This document shows, piece by piece, positions 1 through 9,991 of a DNA stretch of 64,000 bases. Under the pieces are notes generated by a model. It made no database searches, was not told where the DNA came from, and saw nothing but the letters and a program-made list of their open reading frames with translations. The number at the start of each line of letters is the position of its first letter. Position 1 is the stretch's first letter. The DNA lies in assembly GCA_016271365.2 (NCBI GenBank), contig CM057456.1, positions 613,805,501 through 613,869,500 of the forward strand, in the 5' to 3' direction. Position numbers and translations under genes: made by a program. The DNA comes from Neoceratodus forsteri. Lineage: Eukaryota; Chordata; Ceratodontiformes; Ceratodontidae.

Positions 1-460
1 ATCTATATAGCCACAGATTACCAAAATCAAACAAATTACCTCCAGTTCCATCTATTCAAGGAACAGTGCCGAGCTAAAAGGTGAAGGGACTAATGGACCT
101 CCCATCCTGTAGGAGTGAAATGGACAGCGCTACAGCTGGGGCCCTAACTTAAAGGTAGGAGAACCACCCTACAGCTAGAGAAGGCAGAAGCTGCAGTGAC
201 CATTTGCTGCATGTGGAGAGGAGCCACAATTACTACTGGCACATTTACTTTCTGTACACAAGGAATGGGGAGTGGTTTGCTTGTGTGGTTTTGTGATGAC
301 ATTACGTAACTGCCGTGCTGGCATACAAGGAGGACACATGCTTATAGAGGGATTGTTATGGGTAAGGGAAAAACGAGGTGGCACATGGACAATGCAGCCC
401 AGAAGAACAAGGCAGAGTCATCCCTTGTCCTTCAGCCATTAACAAAAAGGGCACAAAGTA
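1..460. other. Non-coding stretch, nothing recognised
   Basis: No convincing coding region, RNA gene or repeat structure was seen. The only open frame, about 69 codons on the minus strand, has no recognisable motif and is probably chance. Confidence 0.5.
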
Positions 461-705
461 GTGCTCATGCCACAAACGGCTAGGGGAACCAATGATCGCG
501 AAAAACTCTTGGTCCACAAGGACAGCAAGTCAGCCTGCCAAACAAAGGTAAGAACATACTGCAAACAGTCCTAAAAGACTAAAAAACTTCCATAGAAGCT
601 GCGCTCATGCCACAAAAGGCAGGGGAATTCACTGACTGCGCAAAACACTTGGTCAACAAAGGCAGCCTGCCAAACCAAGGGAAAAACATAGTACAGTTAT
701 AAAAA
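461..705. repeat. Tandem duplication, period 140 bp
   Basis: Two diverged direct copies start at 461 and 601. Both open with GCTCATGCCACAAA and share, in the same order, a GGGGAA block, a CTTGGTC block and a CAGCCTGCCAAAC block. The second copy is somewhat shorter. The offset is exactly 140 bp at the start. This looks like a local duplication; no coding content is seen. Confidence 0.75.
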
Positions 706-1281
706 ACCGAACCTACCAAATCACAGTGAACCACAGGGACAAATCCAGTCACCTGTACAATTTACCCCCAGCTACACACTAACCTCCAACCTAAATGGAG
801 AGAGACAACAATCTTCCCTTATTCCCCAAGTTCCTTCATCCTTCCACTCAATAATAAAATAACCTTAGGGAAAGAAGGGGAACCGGAGACAATCTTTTGG
901 GGGTTAAATCAGACAATTAAATCACTTACCTGAAACACCAATCTGGCTAAAAAGGGAAAATTACCATGAAAAAACACCTTATCTTTTAAAATTTCAATGG
1001 GCAAAGACCTATCCATTCAGACCCTCAAATATGAGGCTGTAATGGAGGAATGCAGGCTACCAATTTTAGAAGGGGCTACCTGGAACCTAGATAGCCCCTG
1101 CCTGCTGGAGTGAAGTTTGATCTAACAAAAAATTAAAAAACGTCAAAGATAATATTTCCTGTGCCTGTGGAGAGCTCGCTCTTAAGCTGCCTACCCCTGT
1201 TACTGGTACAGAAAGACTGAGGAACTTGGTGATTCAGAACACAGAGGAAACCAACATTCCAAGCTGCAGGCACGGCTTCTT
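706..1281. other. Non-coding stretch, nothing recognised
   Basis: AT-rich sequence with no coding region, tandem repeat or terminal-repeat structure that I can support. Confidence 0.45.
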
Positions 1282-1355
1282 AAAGCTATACTTACAATAT
1301 GTTTGTGTATTTTGCAAATTCAATAAAAATATTTAAACAAAAAAAAAGCTATACT
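1282..1355 (+). mobile_element. Very short 5'-truncated LINE tail with TSD
   Basis: A ~52 bp insert (1293-1344) carries an AATAAA signal and ends in an A-run. It is flanked by the direct repeat AAAGCTATACT at 1282-1292 and 1345-1355. The 3' sequence (TTTGTGTATTTTGCAAA, then AATAAAAATATTTAAA) closely resembles the 3' end at about 1718-1765, so both appear to come from one LINE family. TSD plus A-tail plus extreme 5' truncation is the normal product of target-primed reverse transcription. Confidence 0.7.
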
Positions 1356-1479
1356 AGTCCTAAAGAACTGGAAAAACACAAACATAATCACACATGCAGA
1401 ATGGCTTGGTTTTATCCTTAACTCCATTCAGAGAGAAAAAAACATAAGCAAGTATTCATAATAAATTTGACTTATTTCT

Positions 1480-1765
1480 TCATAGATGGGGACCTTCATA
1501 TAATATCCCGACTGGAAATGATATACCTGTACAATAATAATCTATGGTACTGTAACTACCTTTCCTGTAACAGTTCAATACATTCTGTCATAGACTGTTT
1601 TATATGGCAAGAATATTCATAATATTGTACAAGTTGACATTATGCAAGTACTCTTGGATTAGTACAATTGGCACTGAACCCTTGTATTGTTTTGCGCTGT
1701 ATGTCTTGTGTTTTATGTTTGTGTAATTTGCAAAATGCATTAAAATATATTTAAAAAAAAAAAAA
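1480..1765 (+). mobile_element. Probable LINE 3' UTR remnant with poly(A)
   Basis: The AT-rich stretch ends in TTTGTGTAATTTGCAAAATG, an ATTAAA signal and a 13-base A-run at 1753-1765. The terminal ~45 bp match the tail at 1300-1347. No coding part is retained and I could not find a TSD, so the 5' limit is a guess. Confidence 0.45.
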
Positions 1766-1847
1766 CTATAGCTGTAGCAGTAACCCCTGGGCGGGGTGCA
1801 TATACACCCAAGTGTAGAGATTACCCATTGACAATGTGGAGCGACAC

Positions 1848-2445
1848 AAAGAGGTAGGGTTAGCCGGCCCGGTGGCGCTGAAGGTTGAGGCGCTGGATGC
1901 CACACCTCGCTCCACGCCAGTGACCTGGGTTCAGGAACGAGCCCGGGGCGTCGGGGGTCGGCAGGGGAGGGAAAGGATTGAGCGTCCGGAGGACAGCTAT
2001 CCTTTCCCGGGAGGGAGGGGGACACACACTCGGCGCCTGACTGGCCTCTGGTGGAAGCCGGAGGCACAGCAAGCGCATGAGTGCACAGAGGGGGTTGGGA
2101 GTGGTTGACGTCGGCGGGGACGCTTGACGCTGGGGGCACGCACCACTCTCATGAGAAAAAGGGAAAAATCACCCAAGAAGCTGCCCCGTAGACGGAGCAC
2201 CAGGCCCCGATCCCCAGTGCCCCTGCCTTTCCTGGTACCAGCGTCCCGACAACAAGAAGGACTTCGGGGGTGGCTCGGCCCCGTGCCCGCCTGGGGAATA
2301 TAACCACGGCTACATGGGGGACGGACTGCACCGGGCTCCAGGTAAGAGGGCGGGGACTAGAAGGCCATAGGTGTCTCCCAAAGAGTGGGAGTGCTGCGGG
2401 CAGGGGGAGTATAAAGAATAAAAAAAAAAAAAAAGAGGTAGGGTT
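1848..2445 (+). mobile_element. tRNA-headed retroposon (SINE-like), 14 bp TSD
   Basis: A GC-rich insert (1862-2431) ends in a 14-base A-run and is flanked by perfect direct repeats AAAGAGGTAGGGTT at 1848-1861 and 2432-2445. Its first ~85 bp resemble a tRNA-derived SINE head: an A-box-like TGGCGCTGAAGG at 1873-1884 and a B-box-like GGTTCAGGAAC at 1928-1938, about 55 bp apart. The remaining ~480 bp are GC-rich and of unknown origin. Seen: TSD, tail and box-like motifs. Inferred: RNA polymerase III origin and LINE-driven mobilisation. A chimeric retrocopy of a transcript downstream of a SINE head is the main alternative. Short open frames inside it look incidental. Confidence 0.7.
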
Positions 2446-2580
2446 GAATTTTTCTCAGTTTCATTGCACTGCTGCTCTTTTAAGGAAAACTACAGCCTCA
2501 TATCTTGTAGATTTTGTTTCTGTGTCAACAGACAACACTTTTTGTGTAGCTGTTAGGGAATATATGTGATTGCCTTACTT
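2446..2580. repeat. Interspersed repeat ending at TTAA, MITE-like
   Basis: Sequence around 2458-2483 (CATTGCACTGCTGCT followed by TTTTAA) matches the terminal repeat of the TTAA MITE at 52228-52554. The next block, from TTAAGGAAAACTACAGCC to about 2530, recurs inverted at 12408-12457. This is probably two TTAA-targeted repeats abutting, or one eroded element. Confidence 0.45.
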
Positions 2581-2879
2581 ATATTCACTATTCATATCAC
2601 TGTTCATACTAGTCCTTATAACTATCCTGGGGACGAGGGATGGGCGGACTCGAAAAGGTCCTGACCCTTATTATCGGGCCCAGGATCCATGTCAGAGCCC
2701 TGATAAGTTCTGATTGAGCCTGATTCAAATCAGAACCATAAGAAAATGAATAGTAATACTTGACAACAGCACTGAAAAATAGGAAATAAAGTAGTTTTTC
2801 CTACCGGAGTGTGTTGGCCTGTTTCTGACTCCATTCTGGGCCCCCATCAGCTGGCTATAGGTTATCCACTTGTGCTTCT
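2581..2879. other. Non-coding stretch
   Basis: No gene or repeat with clear boundaries. It leads into the degenerate C-rich tandem array that follows. Confidence 0.4.
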
Positions 2880-3480
2880 CACCCACTGTGTGAGCCATTG
2901 GCATGGTATCATTCCCCCATTCTAACCCAGTAATTATGGATATCCCCAGCCTGTCCCATCTGATACCCCCCTCCATATGCAGCACCCCTAAATTCCCCCT
3001 CCTATCTGCTTGACACCTCACTTCTGCATTATGTACATCATGCCCTTCCATCTGCCACCAGCCACCCTGCCTCAGTATGCATACCCCTGCCCTTCTGTCT
3101 TCTGCTATCCACTCAGCCCCATGAATACCCCTATGTCTACTCCCATTTGGTTTATACCCACCATAACCTTGAATGAATACTTTACCACCCTGCTGCCCTA
3201 CAATGGATACATCTGCTCCCTCCCCTGTCCCAGTATCAAATACCATACCCCTTCTATCTCCATCTGGTGATACCCACCATGTACCATTATTAATTTCACT
3301 GTCCCCTCTTCCTATCTGCAGCCCACCCTGTTGCAGAATGAATATGCCTACCCCAACCTTCCATCTGGTGATGCCCATCTTCTCCCACAATGAACACCCT
3401 TTTCCCTCCTCCTATCTACTGCTATACACCCACCCTATTGTAGCGTAATGTGAATACCCGCTCCCACCTGCTGGTTCCCA
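2880..3480. repeat. Degenerate C-rich minisatellite, unit ~50-55 bp
   Basis: The stretch repeatedly shows CCCACCCTG-like blocks, then AATGAATA-like and TACCCC blocks, then C/T-rich CTCCTATCTGC-type blocks, spaced about 50-55 bp. It is clearest at 3325-3480. The long open frames on both strands here (221 codons on the minus strand, about 90 on the plus) follow from the repeated, stop-poor composition and are not taken as genes. Confidence 0.55.
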
Positions 3481-3724
3481 CCCACCCTGTCCTAGAAGTA
3501 ATGAGACCCAGGCATCCACTGACGCACAAGCCATTGTTCAAACAGCACAAACACAGAAATGCCTGAATTATAGGTACTGACAGACTATTTAACAGCTGAT
3601 TCCCACCCACCCTGCTCTAGAAGTAGTGAGACACAGGCACTCACTGACACACAAGCCATTCATCAGACCACACAAACACAGAAATGCCTGAATTAGGTAC
3701 TTACTGACACACTATTTGATAAAC
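3475..3724. repeat. Tandem duplication, period 125 bp
   Basis: Two copies begin with TTCCCACCCACCCTG at 3475 and 3600. They stay aligned through CTAGAAGTA, ACACAAGCCATT, CACAAACACAGAAATGCCTG and CTGACA to about 3715. They differ by scattered substitutions and a few indels. The start overlaps the last unit of the preceding minisatellite, so this is probably a higher-order duplication within it. Confidence 0.8.
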
Positions 3725-4554
3725 TTCATCTGATGAGCTAAAGCTCCTGAACTCATCCAGAGAAGATACAGAACAGGAGAACATGAGTATGCCAGTAAGG
3801 AAGGACAATCTAATGTAGGATGAATATATAATTTTCCATCAAAGTTAATTGCAGAAATTCTGTACTGTGAAGCTTACCAAATAAATCTACACAAACACTT
3901 ATGGAAGAACCAAACAAGTTCCATATATTTTTTTAGGTGTTTACACATTTCAAATGTAACCCACCCACCCCTGGTAGAGGCTTATCTGTTTGCCTCCTCA
4001 CTACCCTACATAAGAAGCCTGCCTGTGGAATGAGCCCCTTCCCTGCACTGGGACTACAGCCTGTGGTACAACCGGAGAAGCAAGGAACTCCGAGATGCTG
4101 CCATCACGCGCACTCTTTTTTGTACTCAGCGCACCTGCCCTGTTCCAGAACTGAATTTCACTGCCACAACTTCAGCCCACACCAAGAACACCTCGCCTTA
4201 AGTGTGCTCTGGCCCCAAGCAGTTTCTGTGTTTCCTCTCTCGCGTGCTACAACATGCACATGCACACTCGAATACCAGCCAGCGTGGGAACAATCTTCCG
4301 GGAGTGAGTGTGCAGCTGTAAGCAATATGCAGGAAGAATAAAAAATAAAGATAATTTTTTGTCACTGTGGGATCCAGGGTGGGTGTGTGTTTGTTGGGGG
4401 GGGGGGACTGTGTTTTTTTTATATAAATAGTAGATTTTTGTAGAGAAAGCACTGTCAAGTGGACCTGGAACACCTCCAGCCTAAGTTTGGATCTACAGAC
4501 ATTAAGAGATCCGGGGGGGTTCTGCTTTTGGTCGGACTGGTCCGCCCATCCCTA
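3725..4554. other. Non-coding stretch
   Basis: No supported gene. A 134-codon plus-strand frame at 3937-4341 has no recognisable motif. A G-run and T-run rich patch lies at 4380-4425. Confidence 0.4.
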
Positions 4555-5520
4555 CTGGAGACTCCATTTTCTGGCTGTTGAAATCACATTGTTTCTGACA
4601 GCTGTATTCACATATGAGAGCATGATGTGTCAGCACCCTTTAGAGGCCACAGTATGCCTGTCTACTTTATTAGAGTTCAACAAAGTTAAAGCAAGGTGTA
4701 AAATACCACATTTACCTTCAGTTAGCTTTGAAAACTAAGTTGTAATGCGCAGGTTTCCCTTTTAAACTGCATTTAGGCCTAGTCCTCTATTCCGCAGCAG
4801 CCAAATCTGAGCTCCACAGGGTCAAAACCTTGTATAACCGAATTGCTAGATTTGCCATGCAACTCCCTGCCCAGGTCCACCACTGTGACGTACTAAAAAA
4901 GGCAAACTTTCTTTCCCTGTCTACCAGAGTCAAGTTTTGCCTGAGTACCATGGCAAGGAAAACTGTCACGAATAAAGTTCCATTTATTTACAACTCCTTC
5001 TTTAAACTCAAAGTCCCCCAACTCAAACCAGATCTGCAGTTGCTGTCTGCTTCAAAAATCCCCATGCTTAGAAAATGTGCTGGCCAAAGGACCTTACTAT
5101 ATCAACTGCCCTGTCTCTATAACTCCCTACCTCTGCATTTGACTGATCTCACTCGGTCTTCAAAACTAAACTGCTGGACTGGATTTGTAACATGGGCACA
5201 TATAAATGCCTGTAATCTGCTAAGTGTATGCATTGTAATGGCACTTTTACTGTCTGTTTAGTTCTTGATGTTGTACTGCATCCCATGACTCTTCATATGT
5301 CTGGTCGACTATGAAAACGGGCAGATTTTGATTACAGTCTCACCAGATGTTAAATGAGTAATAAAAAAAATTGTGTTTCCAGAGAGTTTTTTTCAGGATA
5401 TTTGTACTGTCAGCATAGAGATATATGATATACATGGGTGCTGTAACATCATTTTCTCATATGTTAATACAGCTCTCATGGACAATAAGATTTCAGCAAC
5501 CATGATATGGAGACCTCCAG
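4555..5520. repeat. Unit with ~80 bp imperfect inverted ends around a LINE fragment
   Basis: The left block 4555-4638 (starting CTGGAGACTCCAT) is the imperfect reverse complement of 5436-5520. The matching core includes GCTGTATT.ACATATGAGA and the CAGCACCC/GGGTGCTG ends. A LINE C-terminal remnant lies between them. Either a TIR-bearing DNA element captured or received a LINE piece, or two oppositely oriented copies of one short repeat flank it by chance. No transposase is seen. Confidence 0.5.
4780..5265 (+). pseudogene. LINE ORF2 C-terminal remnant
   Basis: The 143-codon frame at 4830-5261 begins with residues like YNRIARFA and HHCDVLKK. These resemble the region after the reverse transcriptase in L2/CR1-type LINE ORF2 proteins, where the RT is followed by an 'NxAARxx...HHxDxL' segment and a 'LPxxLYNSLP' segment (LPCLYNSLPLHL is visible). 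No endonuclease or RT palm motifs remain, so only the 3' end of an element is present. The family assignment rests on motif resemblance alone. Confidence 0.45.
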
Positions 5521-5598
5521 GATTGTTACAGGGGACTAGCATGAATGGTGAAAACAAACTAAAGAAACAAACACATATATCCCCAACAGCTACTGGTC

Positions 5599-5683
5599 CA
5601 GAAGCAAAATGATTTGATACATCTGTGTTGGTCCAATAAAAGGTAACAAAAAGAACAAAGTGCTTTAGTTTTCGGACCAACCC
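5599..5683. repeat. Interspersed repeat, inverted copy at 12249-12333
   Basis: The block with GTTGGTCCAATAAAAGGTA and the GGACCAACCC end matches 12249-12333 in opposite orientation over about 85 bp with modest divergence. The family is not identified. Confidence 0.65.
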
Positions 5684-5918
5684 GTTTATACATGATAATA
5701 TAAATTGGCAGTATGGGGGAGGAGAGTGAGAGAATTTAATTCCTATGATTTCTTATTCAGATTCCTTAGACATTTTTAGCACATCAAGTTGAAATCTGTT
5801 CATATCAGATTGCATGGTCTTAGTTTCTTGGTGGTCCTTGACAAGCAGCTTTTTGTTTGGCTCTTATACTGCCAATTTATATTATCATGTATAAACTCCT
5901 GTTACAACACTAAGGGAC

Positions 5919-6224
5919 TTAAAGGGTACCTAAACAAGCAGTTTTTTTAAAACTGCAAACTCCAAAATCTGGCTTAATTGCGAGGTAAAGTAAAGGCTAC
6001 TGTTTACATGTATGCTAAAACTGCATTTATGTAAATAACATAAATGCAGTTTCATAGCTTTTGAAAAATATAAACATCAACCTTTCACTTTCAAAAAACA
6101 ACCTTGTCTTCTCCCTAAGATGTCTGCCAACTGTGTTAAGTGATGAGTCATGATGACATCATCGGAGCCAGAGCCAGAGACCAATATAGATTCCTATAGG
6201 CTAACTAGTTCTTTCCCTTTTTGT
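5919..6224. repeat. Interspersed repeat starting at TTAA, inverted copy at 11481-11763
   Basis: Shared features in order: TTAAAGG start, a run of T followed by AAACTG, ACTGCATTTATGT, TGATGTCATCATCGGAGCC (or its complement) and AACTAGTTCTTT. The copy at 11481-11763 is in the opposite orientation and also has TTAA at its end (11760-11763). Probably a non-autonomous DNA transposon fragment; the far terminus was not found. The remaining 5521-6477 sequence holds nothing else I can name. Confidence 0.6.
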
Positions 6225-6477
6225 TTTGAATCGTTTTACCAGAATGATCAACACAACATGTTAACATGTGGATTATTTTGATCAGTACACATGTTAGGCT
6301 ATGATTTTGTTCATTTTATTTACTTTAACTTGCCGAAAAGGTTTTGCAATCTAGCTGACGTTCTCTTTGGCAAACTGCAGAGCAGTACAACACTTCAAAT
6401 ACCTGATGGTCTAGTGGTTATGTGATGCCTTGAATTTTTTATTTTGTTAACCAGGAGAAAGACACCATGCTGAAAAT

Positions 6478-6710
6478 GAAAATTACGTACCTACCATAAT
6501 TCTTGATCTTCTCTTGTATCTTCACCATTCATCACTGCTTGGGTTAGTGACAGAGGCGCGCACCCGCTACGAGAGGTTTTTTTTTTTTTTTTTTGGGAGT
6601 CGGGCACTGAAGGCGCTGCCTCGAGCGTGACGCATCGCGCCATGCCAGGGCCAGCTTAAGCGCCGAGACCTCCTCACATCTCAGTTCTGGTAGCGAGAGG
6701 CAAAATAAAG
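6478..6710. repeat. DIRS A right inverted terminal repeat
   Basis: It starts GAAAATTACGTACC and continues through CTTCACCATTCATCACTGC, GGCGCGCACC and a T-run. It is the diverged reverse complement of 8870-9073 past the first ~45 bp. A 17-base T-run (about 6579-6595) has expanded inside it. Confidence 0.8.
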
Positions 6711-7666
6711 GGTAAGAAAAAAGGAAAGCGAGGCAAGAGAGCCAAGGGACAGAAAAAGGAAAGGATATAAACTGAAAAAGGTATAAACCGGCAGAGAATA
6801 GACAGAGGAGAGAGAGAATTCCTACCCTAAGGGACCGGAGGGCCTCCTTTCCGGGGCGGCTCTAGGGGAGGAACAGAGAGAGGGAAAGAGAAAGAAGAAG
6901 AAGGAGAAGGAGAAGAAGAGGCATGTTGAGAGGGAGAACAGTGCCCATCGAGCATTGGTTGAGAGGCTTATAGGCTCGAGACTAACAAGGGAGCAAGAAT
7001 CCCAGTTGCTAGGACTGAGGGGAGGTTCGACCGAACCACCTGAACAGATTTGAATGAGGACAACATCTCTGAACTCTCAACATGCCAAGTCCCTACATCC
7101 TAGCTGAGGGCTCCTAGACTGCCCAGGCAGAACCTGTTTCGGGAAGAACGCCCACCCAGGAAGGGGACTAAGTCCCTTAGCACCTTGTTAAGTGCTAACA
7201 CAGCAGTGTATGGGAAAGACTATGCCTTCTCGAAGGCAGCTTTGTATGAAAGACAGAGTGGAACTCAATCAGACTCCCTAAGGCAAGGCAAGCAGCCGCT
7301 CAGAGCTGACAAGTTCAATCAGCAGCTAGAAGAGCTCAAAATTAATACCTGCCAGGGGGATTCTAAATTTTGCCGAGACCGAGTCAGAGCATGGCCTCTT
7401 AAGCTGTGAAACTGCATAACCTGAAGAAGGTATTTAGGAATCGCACCCTAAGGGTGGTCAGAAAGAGTTCCCTCAGAATAAGAGAAAAGTACAACCGTGC
7501 TCGTTCCTCTTTACCTTGAGGAAAAAAGGAACCATTCATCAAGAATGGAAAACAGAAAGTTTTTTTTTTTTTGGCATAAAGGCCAAAGGAAGGAAGAGGA
7601 ACGAGATGAGAGGGGGAGACGTCACAGAAGGAGGCCACAGAGGGGAAGGTGGGCCGGTATCAGTAA

Positions 7667-7765
7667 TGAATGGTGAAGATACAAGAGAAGATCAAGAATT
7701 ATGGTAGGTACGTAATTTTCATATCTTCCCTTGTCAATCTTCACCATTCATTACTGCTTGGGTGA
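7667..7765. repeat. DIRS A internal complementary region
   Basis: The first ~54 bp (7667-7720) are the reverse complement of the right outer end (6478-6530). The next ~40 bp (7723-7765) are the reverse complement of the left outer end (about 9035-9073). Such a fused copy of both ends is the known template for completing DIRS termini during replication. Confidence 0.85.
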
Positions 7766-7879
7766 GTACCAAGCCCCCCCCTTAGAAAAAAGGGGGGGGG
7801 GGAACCCTGAGGGAACAAAATCCCCAGCTTCCTGCTGGTGAGAAACAGAAAGGGAAGACCCTGGGCTAATCGAGAGAGA

Positions 7880-8723
7880 AGCCTATGGGGGAGAAGAGCT
7901 AGGAGGTGTCCCGAGGACGGGGAGACGGAGGAAGCCCCTGCAGTAATCTCCTAGTTCTGGAGGAAAAGAGACGGGTCCCCCGGAAAGTGGAGCGAATCAT
8001 CCTACGCCGGGCCAGGGGTGACAACCTTGATAGACGAAGCCACGCCATCCGCCTAATGTAGATCGCTGTCCCCGCAAGCCTGGAAGCCACCTCATTGGCG
8101 TCATAAGATGCCCTTGCTTGGTGTCTTGCCAGCTCCAGGCCTATAGCAGACAGGGCAACAGCTTGTCTGGTTTGCTCCATATCAGGCATTGATGCTAAGA
8201 TCTGAGAGAGCATCGACCACAAATGCCTACTGTAGGCAGCGTGATGAGCCTGATGAGATGCAATGCAAGCCATCGCACGAGAGGAAGAGAACACTCTTCA
8301 CCCCCACCGGTCGAATTGTAGGGAATCCGAATCCGGTGGATGGTCATGAGCCAGGAGGCGGCGCCCGGAGGGAGTCTCCAGGTATACCAAACCCGAGGGT
8401 GGGTTGAGGAGAGTACCCAGGGATTCCGAGGGGGCACAATACCTTCATCGTCAGTCTGCCGGGGCTGGAGAAGGGGCGGCTGGCGACTGCCAGGAACGGA
8501 TAGATGCCTCCTGGAAGGGGATAGGCCAGGAAGGTACCACCAGGTGCTGGGCACTGAATTCTCCAAGGAATTCACGCGTCTCCCGTTCGGTATTGTCTCA
8601 CCTAACGTAGGAGATTCGAAGATCCCTCACCATCCTCGAAAGGAATCGCTGATATTCAGTGAACTCAGCATCAGAGGAGACACGGCCCACCTTCGATTTA
8701 CGTTTTGCCCCCGAACCTGACAT
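7880..8723 (-). pseudogene. DIRS A gag remnant
   Basis: A likely start at 8723 (minus) leads into a basic N-terminus rich in Gly, Ser, Lys and Arg, then a stop after about 42 codons, then shifted frames. The segment at 7899-8294 contains ASYDANEVASRLAG and RRMAWLRLS, matching the gag segment just before the C-terminal region in copy D (VMATSVALRRLAWLRC) and copy B (AAAAGICTRRHSWLRT). The Arg/Gly-rich tail of other copies is missing. Function is presumed RNA or particle binding, by analogy with retroelement gag. Confidence 0.6.
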
Positions 8724-8869
8724 GATGCAAACTAAATAAGACAAAAAACAGCAACAAAGCACTCGGCGCCATCGATAGAAATAAAGGAACCGTCTTACCG
8801 GAAGACGGCTTCAAGCGAGAACCACTGGAGAAAACGAGGAGTCTTGTGATACAGAAAAGCTTCAACTAC

Positions 8870-9073
8870 CGTGTAGCAGGTGCAGCCTCGTGACGGGGAG
8901 AAACAGAATTGAGATAGAGGAGGTCTGCAGCACCTAGCAGCCGCCCGATGACGCAGTGCGTGGCTGAGGCGGCCGCCTTGAGCCGATCAAAAACCCAAAA
9001 ACTCCCGTGGCAGGTGCGCGCCTCCGGCACTAACCCCAAGCAGTAATGAATGGTGAAGATTGACAAGGGAAGA
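8870..9073. repeat. DIRS A left inverted terminal repeat
   Basis: Reverse complement of the 6478-6710 repeat, ending in AATGAATGGTGAAGAT and GACAAGGGAAGAT. It is GC-rich (8930-9030) with several CpGs. It is more diverged from its partner than the ends of copies B and C are from each other, suggesting an old insertion. Confidence 0.8.
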
Positions 9074-9991
9074 TCCTTGTTTACAGATGTGGCCTGGCAG
9101 CACAAGGAAGTTAAGTGACTTGCTCAGGGTCTCACAGCACAGTACTGGTATGGTCCAATTCCAAAGCTCATGCATTCTTGTCAATCCACAAAAAAAGCTT
9201 CTCTTGTATTCTTTTTCCAAGTGAACCCCTTGCACCTAGCCTGCCTTCTGTTGAACACCCCACCATCCATACCGTGTCCTTAGTACTGCCTGGGGCTGCA
9301 TAGGAGCTTGCAGTCTCATGAAGAGAATCATCACACCTCAGACTGTAATTTTGTACCTCAGAGAGTTGTGCACACCTATACTGATATGAATCATCAGCTG
9401 ACACTGTTAATAAATACCTCCCAAATCACACTTAAGTCCACTTTTTCAATGTTTGACTTCTGCTCCCACAGTAAACATTGAGCGGATCACCTCCCTTCTG
9501 CACAGTGAAGGCATTATGTACAGTTTCCCAGTTGTGTTTTTGTCCCATCTCATTAACCAGCAATTGGGTCTTCGTGGAGGGCCAAGCAATAAGATTCAGG
9601 ACTCACCAGAAAAACTGCTGTTCATGCCCTCATAAGGGCTGCACTTACTATGGATAACAATATTATTAGCAGGAGAGGCATGCTAATGCTTTAGCAAATC
9701 CACCAGACTTCCAGTGTCAGTCTACTCCTTTACCTGTGATCTGCAGAATCCCGCAGGACAGTTCACTGCAAATCTTCTCCAGTACTTTTTAATGCCCTAC
9801 TCCACAATACAAGCTGGTTGGCTGCCACCTTTCTAAATCTTGAATGATCTATACACAGCTCCCTCAATACTGTCCTAACAAACGTCACCCCCCCCCCCGA
9901 GGATAATCTCCCTACACCGAATTCAAGTAACACTTTAAGTGCAGCCCTGCCTCTCTGAGTATTTGTCATCGCTGGCTGCTCTCATTCACAG
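9074..9991. other. Non-coding stretch
   Basis: No supported gene or repeat. An 11-base C-run lies near 9888-9898. Short open frames on both strands carry no recognisable motif. Confidence 0.45.

Larger units (their letters stand above)
6478..9073 (-). mobile_element. DIRS element A, internally deleted, non-autonomous
   Basis: Long inverted terminal repeats (ITRs, 6478-~6710 and ~8870-9073) enclose an internal complementary region (ICR) at 7667-7765 and a decayed gag gene on the minus strand. Reverse transcriptase, RNase H and tyrosine recombinase are absent: gag remnants run almost directly into the ICR. ITRs plus an ICR that joins copies of both ends are the hallmark of DIRS elements, which replicate through a circular intermediate. 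Flanks show no obvious target duplication, as expected. The segment between right ITR and ICR is ~950 bp, longer than in copies B and C, and has GA-rich patches near 6890-6930. Confidence 0.85.

Noticed and set aside
1862..1945. A functional tRNA gene
   Set aside because: Only box-like motifs remain, with no cloverleaf I could fold by eye, and the segment is inside a TSD-flanked retroposon.
1600..2139. 179-codon minus frame across the SINE-like insert and LINE tail
   Set aside because: It crosses two separate insertions and poly(A) tracts and has no domain; composition explains it.
2725..3390. 221-codon minus frame
   Set aside because: It lies over a degenerate C-rich minisatellite that keeps several frames open; no motif, and the Gly/Trp-rich product is repeat-derived.
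3937..4341. 134-codon plus frame
   Set aside because: Cys- and His-containing but without regular spacing or a recognisable domain; no supporting neighbours.
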